DNA from: Dipteronia dyeriana
Lineage: Eukaryota > Streptophyta > Magnoliopsida > Sapindales > Sapindaceae
Assembly: GCA_032871835.1 (NCBI GenBank)
Contig: CM065301.1
Coordinates: 76,106,069-76,170,068 of the forward strand
Reading direction: 5' to 3'
Length of the DNA stretch: 64,000 nt
The position numbers and the translations under genes were made by a program. Below, piece by piece: positions 36,705 to 47,519 of the stretch. Below the pieces are notes generated by a model, which was not told where the DNA came from, did not search any database, and saw only the letters and a program-made list of their open reading frames with translations. Within the stretch, counting starts at the first letter, position 1. Each line of letters begins with the position of its first letter.

Positions 36705-39700
36705 ATGACGTCAACATCGAAGCACTTTTTCCTGACCGATACTATGAGTCGGTTGATGCATCCCCACCTGTTTTCTCTCGCAAGACCAAAGGTAATCTGC
36801 AACTCTCTCTCTCTCTCTCTTCTATGTAACAAATTCGTATAATAGATTCTTACTAGCAGGTGCCAGTAGTATCACTGCTTCGAAGTCTCTGTACAACTCA
36901 TGGACGGTAATTTTCTGATAAACCCCTGCTTTCTTCTTAGCCCATTTTTTTTTTCTTGGTTTATTTTATTGGGTTTGAATTTTAATTGTATATAGAGACG
37001 ACCCACTTCATGTTTCTTGTTGATTTCGTGTTCTGCACATCAATCTGAGTATGTACAAGTGTCTTGTCTGTCTCTGGATTTGTATTCGCTGATTGTGTTA
37101 TTGAATTTTGAGATGTAATTGATATAAAAGATGAATTTTTTTCAAGTTCATTTGGGGAAAGAAGCTTTTTTATTTTGTTATTATAAGAAAAATTTTCTAT
37201 ATGGACAATGGAATTGCATGTCATTTTGAAAGTCTTAACTTTGTACTATTTACCTTTGTTGGATTTTACTGACGCTGTGCCATTTTATTTTGTTACTTTG
37301 TTAGTTTGTTTATAGTTTTCCCTTTCTCTTTTGTCGATAATCCATTATGTGAAGATGAATGTTCCTACTTACATACAGCTCCAATACCCGAGTAACTGAG
37401 ACAGTTCGAAATCGTGTGGGATTGTTATCAAATAGGAACTCACTATATGGATTTAGAACATTTTGCACCAGTGAAGGTGCGTGATGACCTCTCACCATTC
37501 TATAATATGTTTGTCTTTCAAGTTCAATGGCATACAGTTTTGTGATTTTATTAGGAATACGTATATGTATACCTTTGATTCACTTATTTAGCAGTTGCCA
37601 TTAAATTAAAAGGAATTAGTGTATATTTTGATTAGTTTTTAGTGAAAAATAGGAATATAAGAGTAAAATAATATAGTCCCAACCAACCTCCTAGTCAAGG
37701 TGTGTGTGTTGTGTGTTACTGATGTTTATCTTGTTAATTGTGGACTAATACTCACTTCTCACTCTTGAGTTCTGGCTATTTTATAAGATAACTCTTTTAG
37801 TTTCGAGAATCCATGTAGAGATATGTAATAGTATCTGATTAGCAATGCAATGTGTAATATGTGTATCAAAGAAACTTCACTGAAGAGGACCCAGGCTTCT
37901 ATGCTAGATTGCTAGGTTGCTAGTCACTTGGCTTGGTGGAAGTTGCTTGTCACATTCTATTCTCAGTAATTTGAAGTTATTTTGCCCTTCTTTCCTGCGT
38001 TTTTGTCCTGCAGCTCGAAATTAGCACCTCCACAGTTTTTCTCAGTTTTCATGGATGCTCTATTGAAAGAGGCTAATTAATGTGATTTTTATCATCTTAT
38101 TGTGGCAGCAGGTTATTTTTTTGAACAATTACAATTAATTCGGGGCTAGGGAGAGGGGGGACTCAGACTCACAACCTCACGGTGTATGTGTGAGGGGCAT
38201 ACCACTTGGCTAGCAGATATTTATATGTTACTAAATGCTCATATTGGAAAAAAAAAGTGCTATCTGTAAACATTATTGGTAAAGGTCCATTTAAACTTTC
38301 CATTGTTAAGATTTAAGAAAGAGATTCTAGTTTCATTGGTTAAATATGTCCGTTCTCTGTTATGGCAATTTGAGGGCTGGTTCTTAGCAAAATGGAGTAC
38401 TGGTCATTAAGGCCTGTTTGGGCAGGTGGAGCCATGATGCAATCTAGTTTTGTATTTTATTAAAGTTAGTTCTTTTTCTTTATTCTCCATCCTACACTCT
38501 CCTTTTTATTCGACTTATAATGTTTAAGTGGAAACAGAAAAATTCTTCTTGCATCCACCAAAGAGTGTTCTACTTACATCATAATAGGTTCCATGTTGCT
38601 TCTTTGTTGTCTACAATTGAGGACAGATTTCTCTGACCTTGCCACATTCCCTGCTGATATATAGATTAGACATTTAAAACTTGCATTAATTGGTAGAATT
38701 TTTGAAAGCAGGGAGGAAGTTTGGAGTATGAAATCAAAGAGGCAACTTTTCCATAAAAAATATGTGATTTCAGTAGGAAACTTTACATGGAATGGATGGC
38801 TATTGTACACCTTATAGTTTAAACATGTTGCATGTGTTGATGTATATTTGTTATTGGCTGGATTTAACCATAACTGTTTTTTTTATTATTATTATTATTT
38901 CTTTTTATTTTCTTTTTATTTTTGCCACCACCATCGGAATAAGAATGAGACTTGTGTCATAATATTTTTAAGGTACCCTGCATTATAGTAAGAGTTTATT
39001 TGTGTTTCCTAATATACTGCTCTGGCCATGTTAGATTTGTCAATTAAAAAGTGCGTGCCATGCAACTCAAAGGATTTGCATCCCATGACAAAAGAAAGTG
39101 CAAACGGACTGATTCAAAAGGTCTGTACCCAAATGTCTGCCTTCCTGGCTTTGTAATTGTATAAATCTGTTTCTTATCGCGAGTATACATTGTCTAGGTA
39201 GAAGGGTGGGATTTGGTGGATGAAGGAGGCATTTTAAAATTGCATCGGTCATGGAAAGTGAAGAGTTTCACCAAAGGGTTGGATTTTTTTAAGCTTGTAG
39301 CAGATCTTGCTGAAGCAGAAGGTATTTAAACATCTAGTTCTTAACTCATTCTAATCTCTAATATATATTTGACAGATTGATAATGTCTGTTTAAATTTGG
39401 TCTTCCACATAGATAACATCAATAGTATGGTCAATGCAGGTCATCATCCAGATCTTCATCTTGTTGGGTGGAACAATGTAAAAATTGAGATATGGACGCA
39501 TGCAGTTGGTAAGAATCTTCTAACTAATCACTACATTCTGTTTCCATCTTTTTTTTTTTTTCCTTTTTGGTTATTTTTATTAGGTTTTTCATTGTTGGGA
39601 GGGGGAGGGGTTGCTTCAGTTTCTAGCATCACGGAACTGTGACAAAGGCTGCATTGATGTCTCTATCTGAAATGGAAAAATAATTTCATGTTAATACGAT

Positions 39701-40221
39701 TTATTGTTATATGATACCATAAAGTTAAATCAGGTTCTGAAGTCCTAACAAATAAATCTAACTGCTTGAGGTCTAAAACCTTGACCCATGGCAGTTGAAT
39801 CAGAATAGCGGTGGGATATTCTATTCTATTCTTATTTTGTTTAATACAAAAGCAAGGGGTGGCTCTAATACACCCAAAATACTACTATCGATGCCAACTT
39901 TGATAGTTGGTGTGTGTACGGTAGATTTTAGATCTCCCAACCAGGTGTAATCACACCTGAATCTGAAATTTGGCCAAGTCCAATTTAAAACAGTCCAGTA
40001 GATAATTTCTTCAGTTTTAACATCATAGCTTATTCCCTGTGTAGTTGCTTCTGTGCACACATTAGTTTTACTTGAGATTGATTTACGCAGAAAGATACGA
40101 TTCTTAACATGCTCTTATATGCACAGATGGACTGACCGAAAATGACTTCATTCTTGCTGCTAAGATCAACAGGCTTGACCTGCAAGAACTATTGAGGAAA
40201 AAGGTTTCAGCCCGAGGTTGA
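36705..40221 (+). CDS. PCD: Pterin-4a-carbinolamine dehydratase, organelle-targeted, 201 aa
   Basis: Dehydrates 4a-hydroxy-tetrahydropterins (recycling of pterin cofactor); in plants this type is reported as mitochondrial and linked to molybdenum cofactor enzymes. Exons 36705-36791, 36860-36906, 37379-37476, 39035-39120, 39198-39321, 39440-39508 and 40127-40221 join in phase to 202 codons with stop. The first about 75 residues are Arg/Ser/Thr-rich with few acidic residues, a transit-peptide look. The catalytic domain is about 105-196. The family active-site pattern is complete: E145, H149-H150-P151, W158, H168, D177. The upstream part reads LSIKKCVPCNSKDLHPMTKE. It resembles Arabidopsis At1g29810. 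Exon 2 is short (47 bp) and the least certain part of the model. Confidence 0.92.
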
Positions 40222-41516
40222 TAAGATCATGCTAGCTCTGTGTAGCCTTTGTGATGCAACTCGATCTGTGAAAATAATTTTGTTTTATCTTAAGACTTGT
40301 TAACAACAGAACCATTTTGGTGGCAAGTTTCTAGTTTTGCCTTATGATTGTGCCTGAAGATTTACGAGTTATGATAATGATTTTTCATGTTTTTCTCCTT
40401 AAGATACCAAAAGTTATGACATGTTCATTTAAACCAATTATATGGTCACAGTCACAGACCTACAAGGCAACATGTGCCCTTGTGGGGGGACACTTGATGC
40501 TGGTTCATGGGCAGACACATTGCTGGAAAACACTCGATGCATTGCAACTAGAAGTCTAGAAGAACTTGGAGAAAGTTTTCTCCTATCACATGTTTATTAT
40601 ATATTGGTGTAAATCTGCAGGTTTCATCTACTTAAATATCTGTTTTCTTTTAATAATTTTTTGAGAAAACCCTGATATAAAATCTTCTATTTCCAAGTAA
40701 CTGCACATCTTATTCGGCAGGGTCAGATGCTGTGTGCATGTAATGCCAAAATCATTTAATTTCAACGTCATCGATGCATCATCTCATAATCAATTGTTGC
40801 TACAAATTAGCTCGAGACTTACCGCATTATTCTCAGACAATGTAACATTTTCCTATACAAATTATGTCCTGCTATATATTTTTTTGACAAATATTTGTCC
40901 CACTTTTTGGATTGAGAATTTAAGATAAAAATTTAAAGTAAAACTCCTCCGCCAAATATTAGTATAGTGGTTAAAGACATTCATTCAACTCGACAATGTT
41001 AATGTTTCAAAGCATTTGAACTGGATTCATACAAATAAGTCAATAACCAACAACTATGACAACTATGGTGAGTGCAGAGTGCTGAAACCTTTAAACATGA
41101 AAACATGCCACACTATCCACTGAACAGGTCATCATAGAGTGGGAGACAATTTCATGTCGTTTTCTGTTTCTCTTTGCTTAATGGGGTAGATTTTCCCTTG
41201 CCTTTTCCCTTTATAGCTTTTGGCAGCCACTTGGTATTGGAATACACATTCACACATACACACTTTTCCAACGATTTTCCTAGTATTAGATTTGTTAGCC
41301 ACCCAAAAAGCATTATTCTTCTGCTTATTTGTTTGTAAACAATCAAATGGGCTTGCATACCATGACATGCAGTTTCTACACCAATGACATTACAAAAAAA
41401 GTAAGCTTAAACAATCAAAATAATAGCAATCTTCCTCACAGTATTTTTCCAAGATCCCTTCCCTTTGTTGCTAATGATTTTTTTGTTTTGTTTTGAATTC
41501 TACAATCTTTACAACA
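40222..41516. other. Intergenic, no gene recognised
   Basis: 3' region of the pterin dehydratase gene, then AT-rich sequence. Short open frames have no recognisable domain. Confidence 0.45.
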
Positions 41517-41708
41517 TCAATAATCTGATAAAATATCCTCGTCAACATTTGTAGAGATAAATAAGTTGCTTCCTGGACCAAGGTGAGGAGCTCCATCATC
41601 TGGGAGTGTAATTGAAATCTTCAATAAGTAATCTGTGACCTGCCATTTAAGCGTCGAGCTCTGACTGTGATACTTTCTTTTGACCATTGATCTGGCAACA
41701 ACGCCCCT
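41517..41708 (-). other. Candidate terminal coding exon of an unidentified gene
   Basis: On the minus strand, a pyrimidine-rich acceptor (TTCTTGTTTTTCAG) is followed by an open frame of normal composition: GVVARSMVKRKYHSQSSTLK, then WQVTDYLLKISITLPDDGAP, then HLGPGSNLFISTNVDEDILS, then DY and a stop at 41517. It looks like a real last exon, not a chance frame, but I recognise no family. I found no matching upstream exons in the 1.4 kb before the methyltransferase gene. It may be a pseudogene remnant or an alternative 3' exon. Confidence 0.35.
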
Positions 41709-41717
41709 GAAAAACAA

Positions 41718-43130
41718 GAATGCGCTGTGATACAGTATAAATAGGAAGTTATACCAAGTAGATTCAACAATTAGGCCTAAACAGAGATTTGGAAATCAAA
41801 TCTAAATGATATTTACTGAACTCAATTAATTTCAATCACAATTACTGCAATGGCAAACTGTCCTAATTTGATTGATCACAAGCACCATAATAAGTTCAAA
41901 GGTTATTCATATATATATCAACCAAGTGATTAAGGTGTGTGATTGGGTTCTGAGTAGTAATTTGTTTCAACACAACAAAAAATGACTCATAAGGGGTCAG
42001 ATGCTAGATTTAAGAAGTTGCATTATAGGTGCACTGCTTTTAATGACTGAAAATTTGCGCTGGTAGCAGTTTCAGCATAAACATATGATAAGATGTCGTG
42101 CTATGGAATGTAAATAACTTTTTTATCCAAAAATTACATTGTATTCAGGCCTCGTGTGTTGGAAATCTACAACTCTACAAGTATGATTTGTGAAGACTTC
42201 CTTCTTCGAGGGCATCATGGTTTGTGATTCAGTCCCAAAAGATCAGAAAGAAGTAGATCTAAGAGAAATGAGAAATGAATTATATGAAGCTTACATGGCT
42301 TTGTGTATAGATGACGTAAGGAATGCGGGAAGAAACTCACATTCTCACTATTAAAACAGTTGAATATAAATCATGCCTAAATGGCCAGTGGCACCTAACA
42401 ACCTCACAACAACATAAACAAGTTGTGCACCTTAAATTTGAGCACTGAGAAAAGATGAACAAGTGCATTGATCATCTATTGTCAAAAAACATGGCCATAT
42501 TTGAAAATTATAGATCAAGTAAATACTATTTCTAAGGGTTTTTTTACTGTCACAAGACAGGTCACTTGCCATCCTAAACAGCATGTGTTTTGAAGTACAA
42601 TTTGGGTCTAACCAAGTGGATGGCACAGGTATTATATTAGAGCAACAATCACTTCCAGACTTAGATTTTCGACAATTTTCAGATGACCATTTTAATTTGT
42701 ACTCAGCCAAACTAAATGAGAAGAAATCCAATGTAAACGGAAGGACATCTTGGACGGAGATAGGCAACTAATCTGAGTTTTGCTTACTAAAACAGAGTTA
42801 GCAGAGCATATAGTTAGCAAAAGAAAATTTCAGCTTCCTGGCCAACTCAATCATGGACATTAAATTCCTAGACAATGAGAAGATGGCAACGGCAACCAGT
42901 CCAACATTTTTCAGTGCAAATCACAGCCAATTAGCATCAATAACGAATAAGAACAAATTGGACACGAATTCGTTCTTTTGATCTAGTCACAATGCTAAAG
43001 TAAGCAAATTACCATCAATTTAAACAGAGCAGATCTAATACATACACATCCACGATCAGTAAATTGCTAACAAATTCAGAAAATGGCAGTTACATGAACA
43101 AATTTACCTCGAATTGAAATTACATGATTC
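41718..43130. other. Spacer downstream of the methyltransferase gene
   Basis: Contains the presumed methyltransferase 3' untranslated region. Overlapping open frames on both strands at 42432-42771 have no recognisable domain and no clear splice context. Confidence 0.4.
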
Positions 43131-44258
43131 TCATTTTGCGACAGGCTTTTGCAAGAGAGCTGTCAAGTAGACCTCTCCATTCTTCGAATTCGGCTTATCC
43201 GCCGTAGCCCACTTCACTTTCTTGTACCCCAATTTCCCAATCAATGGTCCATAAACTTTGTCAAGATCAGATCTTTTACTGAAAAAACGATCCAACCATA
43301 AGTACCCTCCAGCTCTCAACACCCTATCAACATCAAAAAACAAAAACTCCATCATCGTTACAGGTATCCATCTATTCACAGCGTGTCCACACCTCACAAG
43401 ATCCAACACCCCATCGAACACCGGCAACCGCTGCTGCAATGGCACGTGCAACGGCACAAGCCCTCTCAACGCAGCGGCCTCGCTGTAAGGTGCACCAAGA
43501 TTCATAGTGGTTGTAAGTACAGTGATGTTATAAAGTTTCATTCTTGCAGCAAAAGAACCAGTGGCACCACCAATGTCAAGGCCTAGCCTAATGAGTGAAG
43601 TGGCTGCTTTTGCAATCTGTAATAGCTGTGGGACTGGGAGATCAAGCTCAGACCTAAAATACATGAAAGAAGAGGTGGATTCACGAGAGGGGTCAAATCC
43701 AAGAAGCGGGTTTTGGTGATTGAGACAAGAGAAGCTCTTGCAGTCATAGTGGGTCCATATGAGGTTAGAGTCAGGGAGAGAAGAAGGGTATGGATTTAGA
43801 GGCAAAGCAGAGGATGGTTTTGGTGGGGTTCTTGAGAAGCAACGGCGGCGAGGAAGTGGCTGACAACCGTGAAGAATTAGAGTCTCTTGGAGGTCAGTGT
43901 CGTGAGGGCAGAGAGAGAAAGGTGTGTAATTCATGTAACGGTGGAGGAGGTCAGGGTGGTTGTGACAAGAGGACCCAATTGGGGCAAGGCGGGAGTGGAG
44001 GAGGAGATCGTCAGGAATGGTGGAAGAGGAAGAGGAGGATGTGGAGGTGGGGTTGGAAGGTTGATGGCGCGTGAGGCGGTTGATGGCGGCGCGTATGGTT
44101 TGGAGTTGGCGGATTAAGTGGTCAGGGACTTGTGGAGGAGTTGGGGGTTTGGTGGAGGAGCTGTGAAGAGTGGTGGAGGAGAGGTGGTAGAGTGAGAGGA
44201 TGTTGGTGGCCACCATAGCTAGGAGGAGCAACAGATTCAACCCCATCGTGAAACCCAT
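43131..44258 (-). CDS. Probable SAM-dependent methyltransferase (At1g29790-like), 375 aa
   Basis: A single-exon gene on the minus strand. The N-terminus carries one membrane anchor at about residues 5-24 (MGLNLLLLLAMVATNILSLY). A Ser/Thr/Pro-rich stem to about residue 85 follows, as in type II Golgi proteins. The middle is Cys- and His-containing (CHNHPDLLHRYMNYTPFSLC, then DLQETLILHGCQPLPRRRC). The C-terminal methyltransferase domain has a SAM-binding motif LDIGGATGSF (227-236), then FDGVLDLVRCGHAVNRW, then LRAGGYLWLDRFF, and ends VYLTALLQKPVAK. The family is annotated as probable methyltransferase; substrate unknown, with Golgi or cell-wall roles inferred from relatives. The length is normal and the frame intact. 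The start is the most upstream ATG; an ATG at residue 5 is equally possible. Confidence 0.9.
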   Translation of the reverse strand: MGFTMGLNLLLLLAMVATNILSLYHLSSTTLHSSSTKPPTPPQVPDHLIRQLQTIRAAINRLTRHQPSNPTSTSSSSSSTIPDDLLLHSRLAPIGSSCHNHPDLLHRYMNYTPFSLCPHDTDLQETLILHGCQPLPRRRCFSRTPPKPSSALPLNPYPSSLPDSNLIWTHYDCKSFSCLNHQNPLLGFDPSRESTSSFMYFRSELDLPVPQLLQIAKAATSLIRLGLDIGGATGSFAARMKLYNITVLTTTMNLGAPYSEAAALRGLVPLHVPLQQRLPVFDGVLDLVRCGHAVNRWIPVTMMEFLFFDVDRVLRAGGYLWLDRFFSKRSDLDKVYGPLIGKLGYKKVKWATADKPNSKNGEVYLTALLQKPVAK

Positions 44259-45540
44259 ATGATGGATTTCTCGATCTAAGTTAACAGTTTAACACTTCAG
44301 TTCTGTTCTTGTCTTTGGTTTTTTTTTTTTTTTTTGACAAAATGAACTGATATCACTGCTACACATGAGTGAGAGAGAGTGTGTTCTGATATAATTATCT
44401 AATTGTCTATTTTTTAGATGGAGAGAGTTTTGATTCAGTGTCCGTGATATTGAGTTGTGGCCATTTGATATAAGCTGGTGGGTACTGGTTGATGAAAATT
44501 TTAGATTTTTTTTTTTTTAATCTGAAGGTGGAAAAGTGTGTTGCATGGATTTGTTCTATGAACAATTTCAGAAGACTGAATCACTGAACAGCAACTCAGT
44601 GAGTGATATTTTATTTTCTTCTTCTTATCTTTCTTCTATGTCTTTGGACTTCTTTCTTTTAAGTCAAGTGGTAACTTAAATATATTTGTAACGAAAAACT
44701 GGGAAGCACGTGAGCCGGTGCCCAAGTTGGGTTTTGGTAAATATAAAAATAGCTATTGCCAGACCATTTTTGGCTCGTGTCACGGCCATTTTGCACATTT
44801 CACATTTTCACACCTCTATTAGGAAAATTTAAAGGTCTGACAGGTAACTCTTTTTTTTTTTCTTTTTCTTTTTTTCCGTTTGATATCAAGTAATTGATTT
44901 TTATATTTTTCGAATTTGAAAATACATACGGTAGTAATTATTAAAAATAATATTTTAAGAATAAAAACATTAAAAATATGTCCGATGAAAATACTTTGAA
45001 ATGAGAAAACAGTAAAAACATAATTGATATAATTAATTTTCAACCTAACTATAACCATATAATCAAATATTCAATAAGGTTTAATTCAACTTTGCTTTAT
45101 ATATATATATATATATCTTTGTCTGTTTCAAAAAATATATATATATATCTTTGTCGAAAAATTGAGTTTATTGATAATAATATAAATACAAACAGTAAGT
45201 AGTTCAACAATAATAAAAGATAATATTAATACCATAAAAAATAATTATAACACATAATAAATTATATTGATTATAACCCTACAAAGTTTAATCATAATGT
45301 TTAGCTATTATTATAGCCATTTCATGATTGTGATGCAATCTCATTCCTAACTAAGTTCATTTGTGTCATATTTTCTTGAGACATCCAAGTTAAAAATATT
45401 TATCTCTGCTTCTTCCTCAATAATCATGTAAGTGCAAGTATTATGAGATTGATTTATTTCTGTGTGAAAACATTAAGGTGTTTTTATATGGGCAAATTAG
45501 GTTCTTCACGTGGTCATCAATATTGTGATTGTGATCGGAC
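44259..45540. other. Methyltransferase 5' region and AT-rich spacer
   Basis: Upstream region of the methyltransferase gene (plus-strand view: poly-T tracts at about 44319-44335 and 44507-44518), then AT-rich DNA. A short unit of TA repeats followed by CTTTGTC occurs twice at about 45100-45155. No gene is recognised. Confidence 0.45.
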
Positions 45541-45544
45541 AAAA

Positions 45545-46490
45545 AAAGAAACTTTCCCGGCATCCCAAGATCTTCAAGAGCCGAGCATGCATTGTATTTC
45601 ATCATATGATCTTCAAGCTCTTAGATGTAAAATCTTTGCCGTTTTCTTAAATCAGATGGCAATATAACAAACTAACTATTTTGTCTTGTGGAATTTATGA
45701 ATTTTAAACCTAGTCTCAAAATTGTGTTATAAAAAAAGGGCTTGCCGAGTAAAACTAGGATCCAAATCAGAACTTTATTCCCGGTGTAATATAATTTTGT
45801 AGATAATTATATATTTTTTAATTTTAAAAAAGAGCTCGTTTAGTATGGATCTTGGTTTTAAACTTTAGGAAATTATGACTTTAAAATATATAATAAATTG
45901 AGAATTCTAATGTAGTGTCTCACATATTTGTCTATTGGCTGCCTGTAGTTGAAATAATTGTTGCAAGAGAATGATGTATGGCAGTAAATTAGTCATTATA
46001 TTTTGTCAATATAAACATAAAAACTGCCAATTATTTAAAAAAAGAAAAAGAAAAGACAAAGTCCAGTGGTGGGGGCCGTGTTAAACAAACAAATTAGACA
46101 AGTTATAAGGATTGGAATACAGTTTTGTTTCATAAAATGTCTACTTATTTGTTGTCAATCTTGCAGTCATATACAAATTCAATTTAGTGCCCACCCTTTC
46201 CTGTGGCACAATCCATGCCAACTAAGTACACCAATTAAACTTCTTCCATTAGTGGTCCAACCATGTCCATGCCGGAAGTGCTGTCTTTTCTTGTCAAACC
46301 TTTTCATTTTATAACACGTTTGAGGAATAGGCTTACTTGTGAGGTTATAATTATAGGCTTATAGCTGATAGACTTGTTGGAAACTCAAAGCCCACTGACA
46401 TAAGCAAGAGGAGGTATACACGGTTCAAAGTTTGGGTAGCACTGGTCTGTCTAGACCTCTGGAAAAATTATTAAGAACAAACTAGGTTGT
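45545..46490 (+). pseudogene. Decayed partial duplicate of GIP1 (exon 7 to intron 8)
   Basis: Matches the GIP1 gene over intron 7, exon 8 and part of intron 8, in the same orientation. Shared landmarks include AAGGGCTTGCCGAGTAAAAC versus AAGGGCTCGCTGAGTAGAAC, GTTATAAGGATTGGAATACA in both, the exon 8 phrases CCTGTGGCACAATCCATGCC and CAACCATGTCCATGCCGGA, and TTGGAAACTCAAAGCCCACT of intron 8. Before it, a degraded exon 7 is readable (KKETFPASQDLQ versus KQETPEASQENQ). Relative to GIP1 it lacks about 120 bp of intron 7, about 65 bp of exon 8 and about 570 bp of intron 8. The acceptor is followed by T instead of G, and exon 8 contains a stop. It is non-functional. Confidence 0.88.
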
Positions 46491-46985
46491 TCTTTGCTTG
46501 TTGACAATTCATTAGTTATTTCTTACTTGCTTAACTTCATGTTAATTGCTTATTATTTGAAGTTTAGAAATTGTTTGAGGGATTAGATTATAACTAGGTT
46601 ATTGGGTAGATTTCTCTACACCTAGTTGAGAGAGAACCTCTTCAAGCTTCATCGATCACCTATATGTATTTAAGTCATTAATCATTCATGGGTCTTCCTT
46701 AAACATCTCTATTGTTAGGTACCAACAAAAAACCCCTTCATTAATTATTCTTTGCTTGCTTAACTTCATCAATTGTATATCTTTGAAGTTGTGGAAATTG
46801 TTTGATAACTAGAATTGTTAAGTATTTATATTCATATCTAATTAAGCCTTTGTGTTGTCTAGCATATTTTGTATTTGTACATTTATGTATAATCATTTAG
46901 ACATTTGTTAATAACTAAGATTGTTGAGTAATTATTATCATGACTAGTTGAACATATTTTGTATTGCTTTGTAATGATATTAGAA
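46491..46985. other. Spacer between the GIP1 duplicate and the Harbinger relic
   Basis: AT-rich. Similar phrases recur: TTCTTTGCTTG...CTTAACTTCAT at about 46491-46540 and 46748-46770, and ATAACTAGGTT / ATAACTAGAATTGTT. This suggests decayed repeat DNA; the family is not identified. Confidence 0.35.
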
Positions 46986-46989
46986 AGAA

Positions 46990-47510
46990 AAAAAAATACA
47001 TTAAAAACAATGATATTCCTATCTGTACCTTCATTTGAACAAAGAAATTGATTTTCATCTCTTGTCAATGCATCCATGAACACCCTTGAATCATTTGCAA
47101 TGCCTTCTTAACCTGTGTACACGAATGTAAACAACATAACAAAAGAACATGCACGCATGACATTTTGAGTTATAACAACTTTTCTACAATGATATGAAGT
47201 TTGATTCCATTCAAGTGCCTATGCAGCATCATAAGTCTCATCAATAGTACCAACATATTTATGAAAGAATTGTTAAAGATATTGTATTCATATCATTTCA
47301 TATTTATATAAAATAGTTATCTTAAAATATGGATAATATTTGGAATTGTTCTTGATCATAGATGGTGTATTCCCTTAAATTTGTGCTCGTATAATACGTG
47401 GTGTCAGACCACAAACTGCTTCAATACACGTTTAAATTGCATAAGAATGATGTCCTTAGAACGTTGAAAACGCTCAGTAGCAACCTAAATGGTGTCCCTG
47501 TAAATACTCC
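46990..47510 (-). pseudogene. Second PIF/Harbinger transposase relic
   Basis: Read on the minus strand: ATERFQRSKDIILMQFKRVL, a frame change, then EAVCGLTPRIIRAQI, a stop, GNTPSMIKNNSKYYPYFK, a gap, then YVGTIDETYDAA, a stop, ALEWNQTSYHCRKVVITQNV, MRACSFVMLFTFVYTG, a stop, EGIANDSRVFMDALTRDENQF. These are the conserved blocks of HARBI1-type transposase, including the first Asp (TIDET) and second Asp (ANDSRV). At least three stops and one frameshift are present, and the block with the catalytic Glu was not found. It differs clearly in sequence from the 2-5 kb element, so it is a separate and older copy. Confidence 0.85.
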
Positions 47511-47519
47511 CTTTACGCT

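Noticed and set aside
38100..38230. Possible SINE or LINE fragment in pterin dehydratase intron 3
   Set aside because: Phrases such as CTCACAACCTCACGGTG and CACTTGGCTAGCAG resemble repeats, but no A/B boxes, tail or duplication could be shown.
39821..40060. 79-aa minus-strand frame inside pterin dehydratase intron 6
   Set aside because: Composition is protein-like, but no splice context, homology or conserved motif was recognised; treated as a chance or repeat-derived frame.
43258..44117. Plus-strand frames over the methyltransferase gene
   Set aside because: They are antisense shadows of the 375-aa gene on the minus strand.
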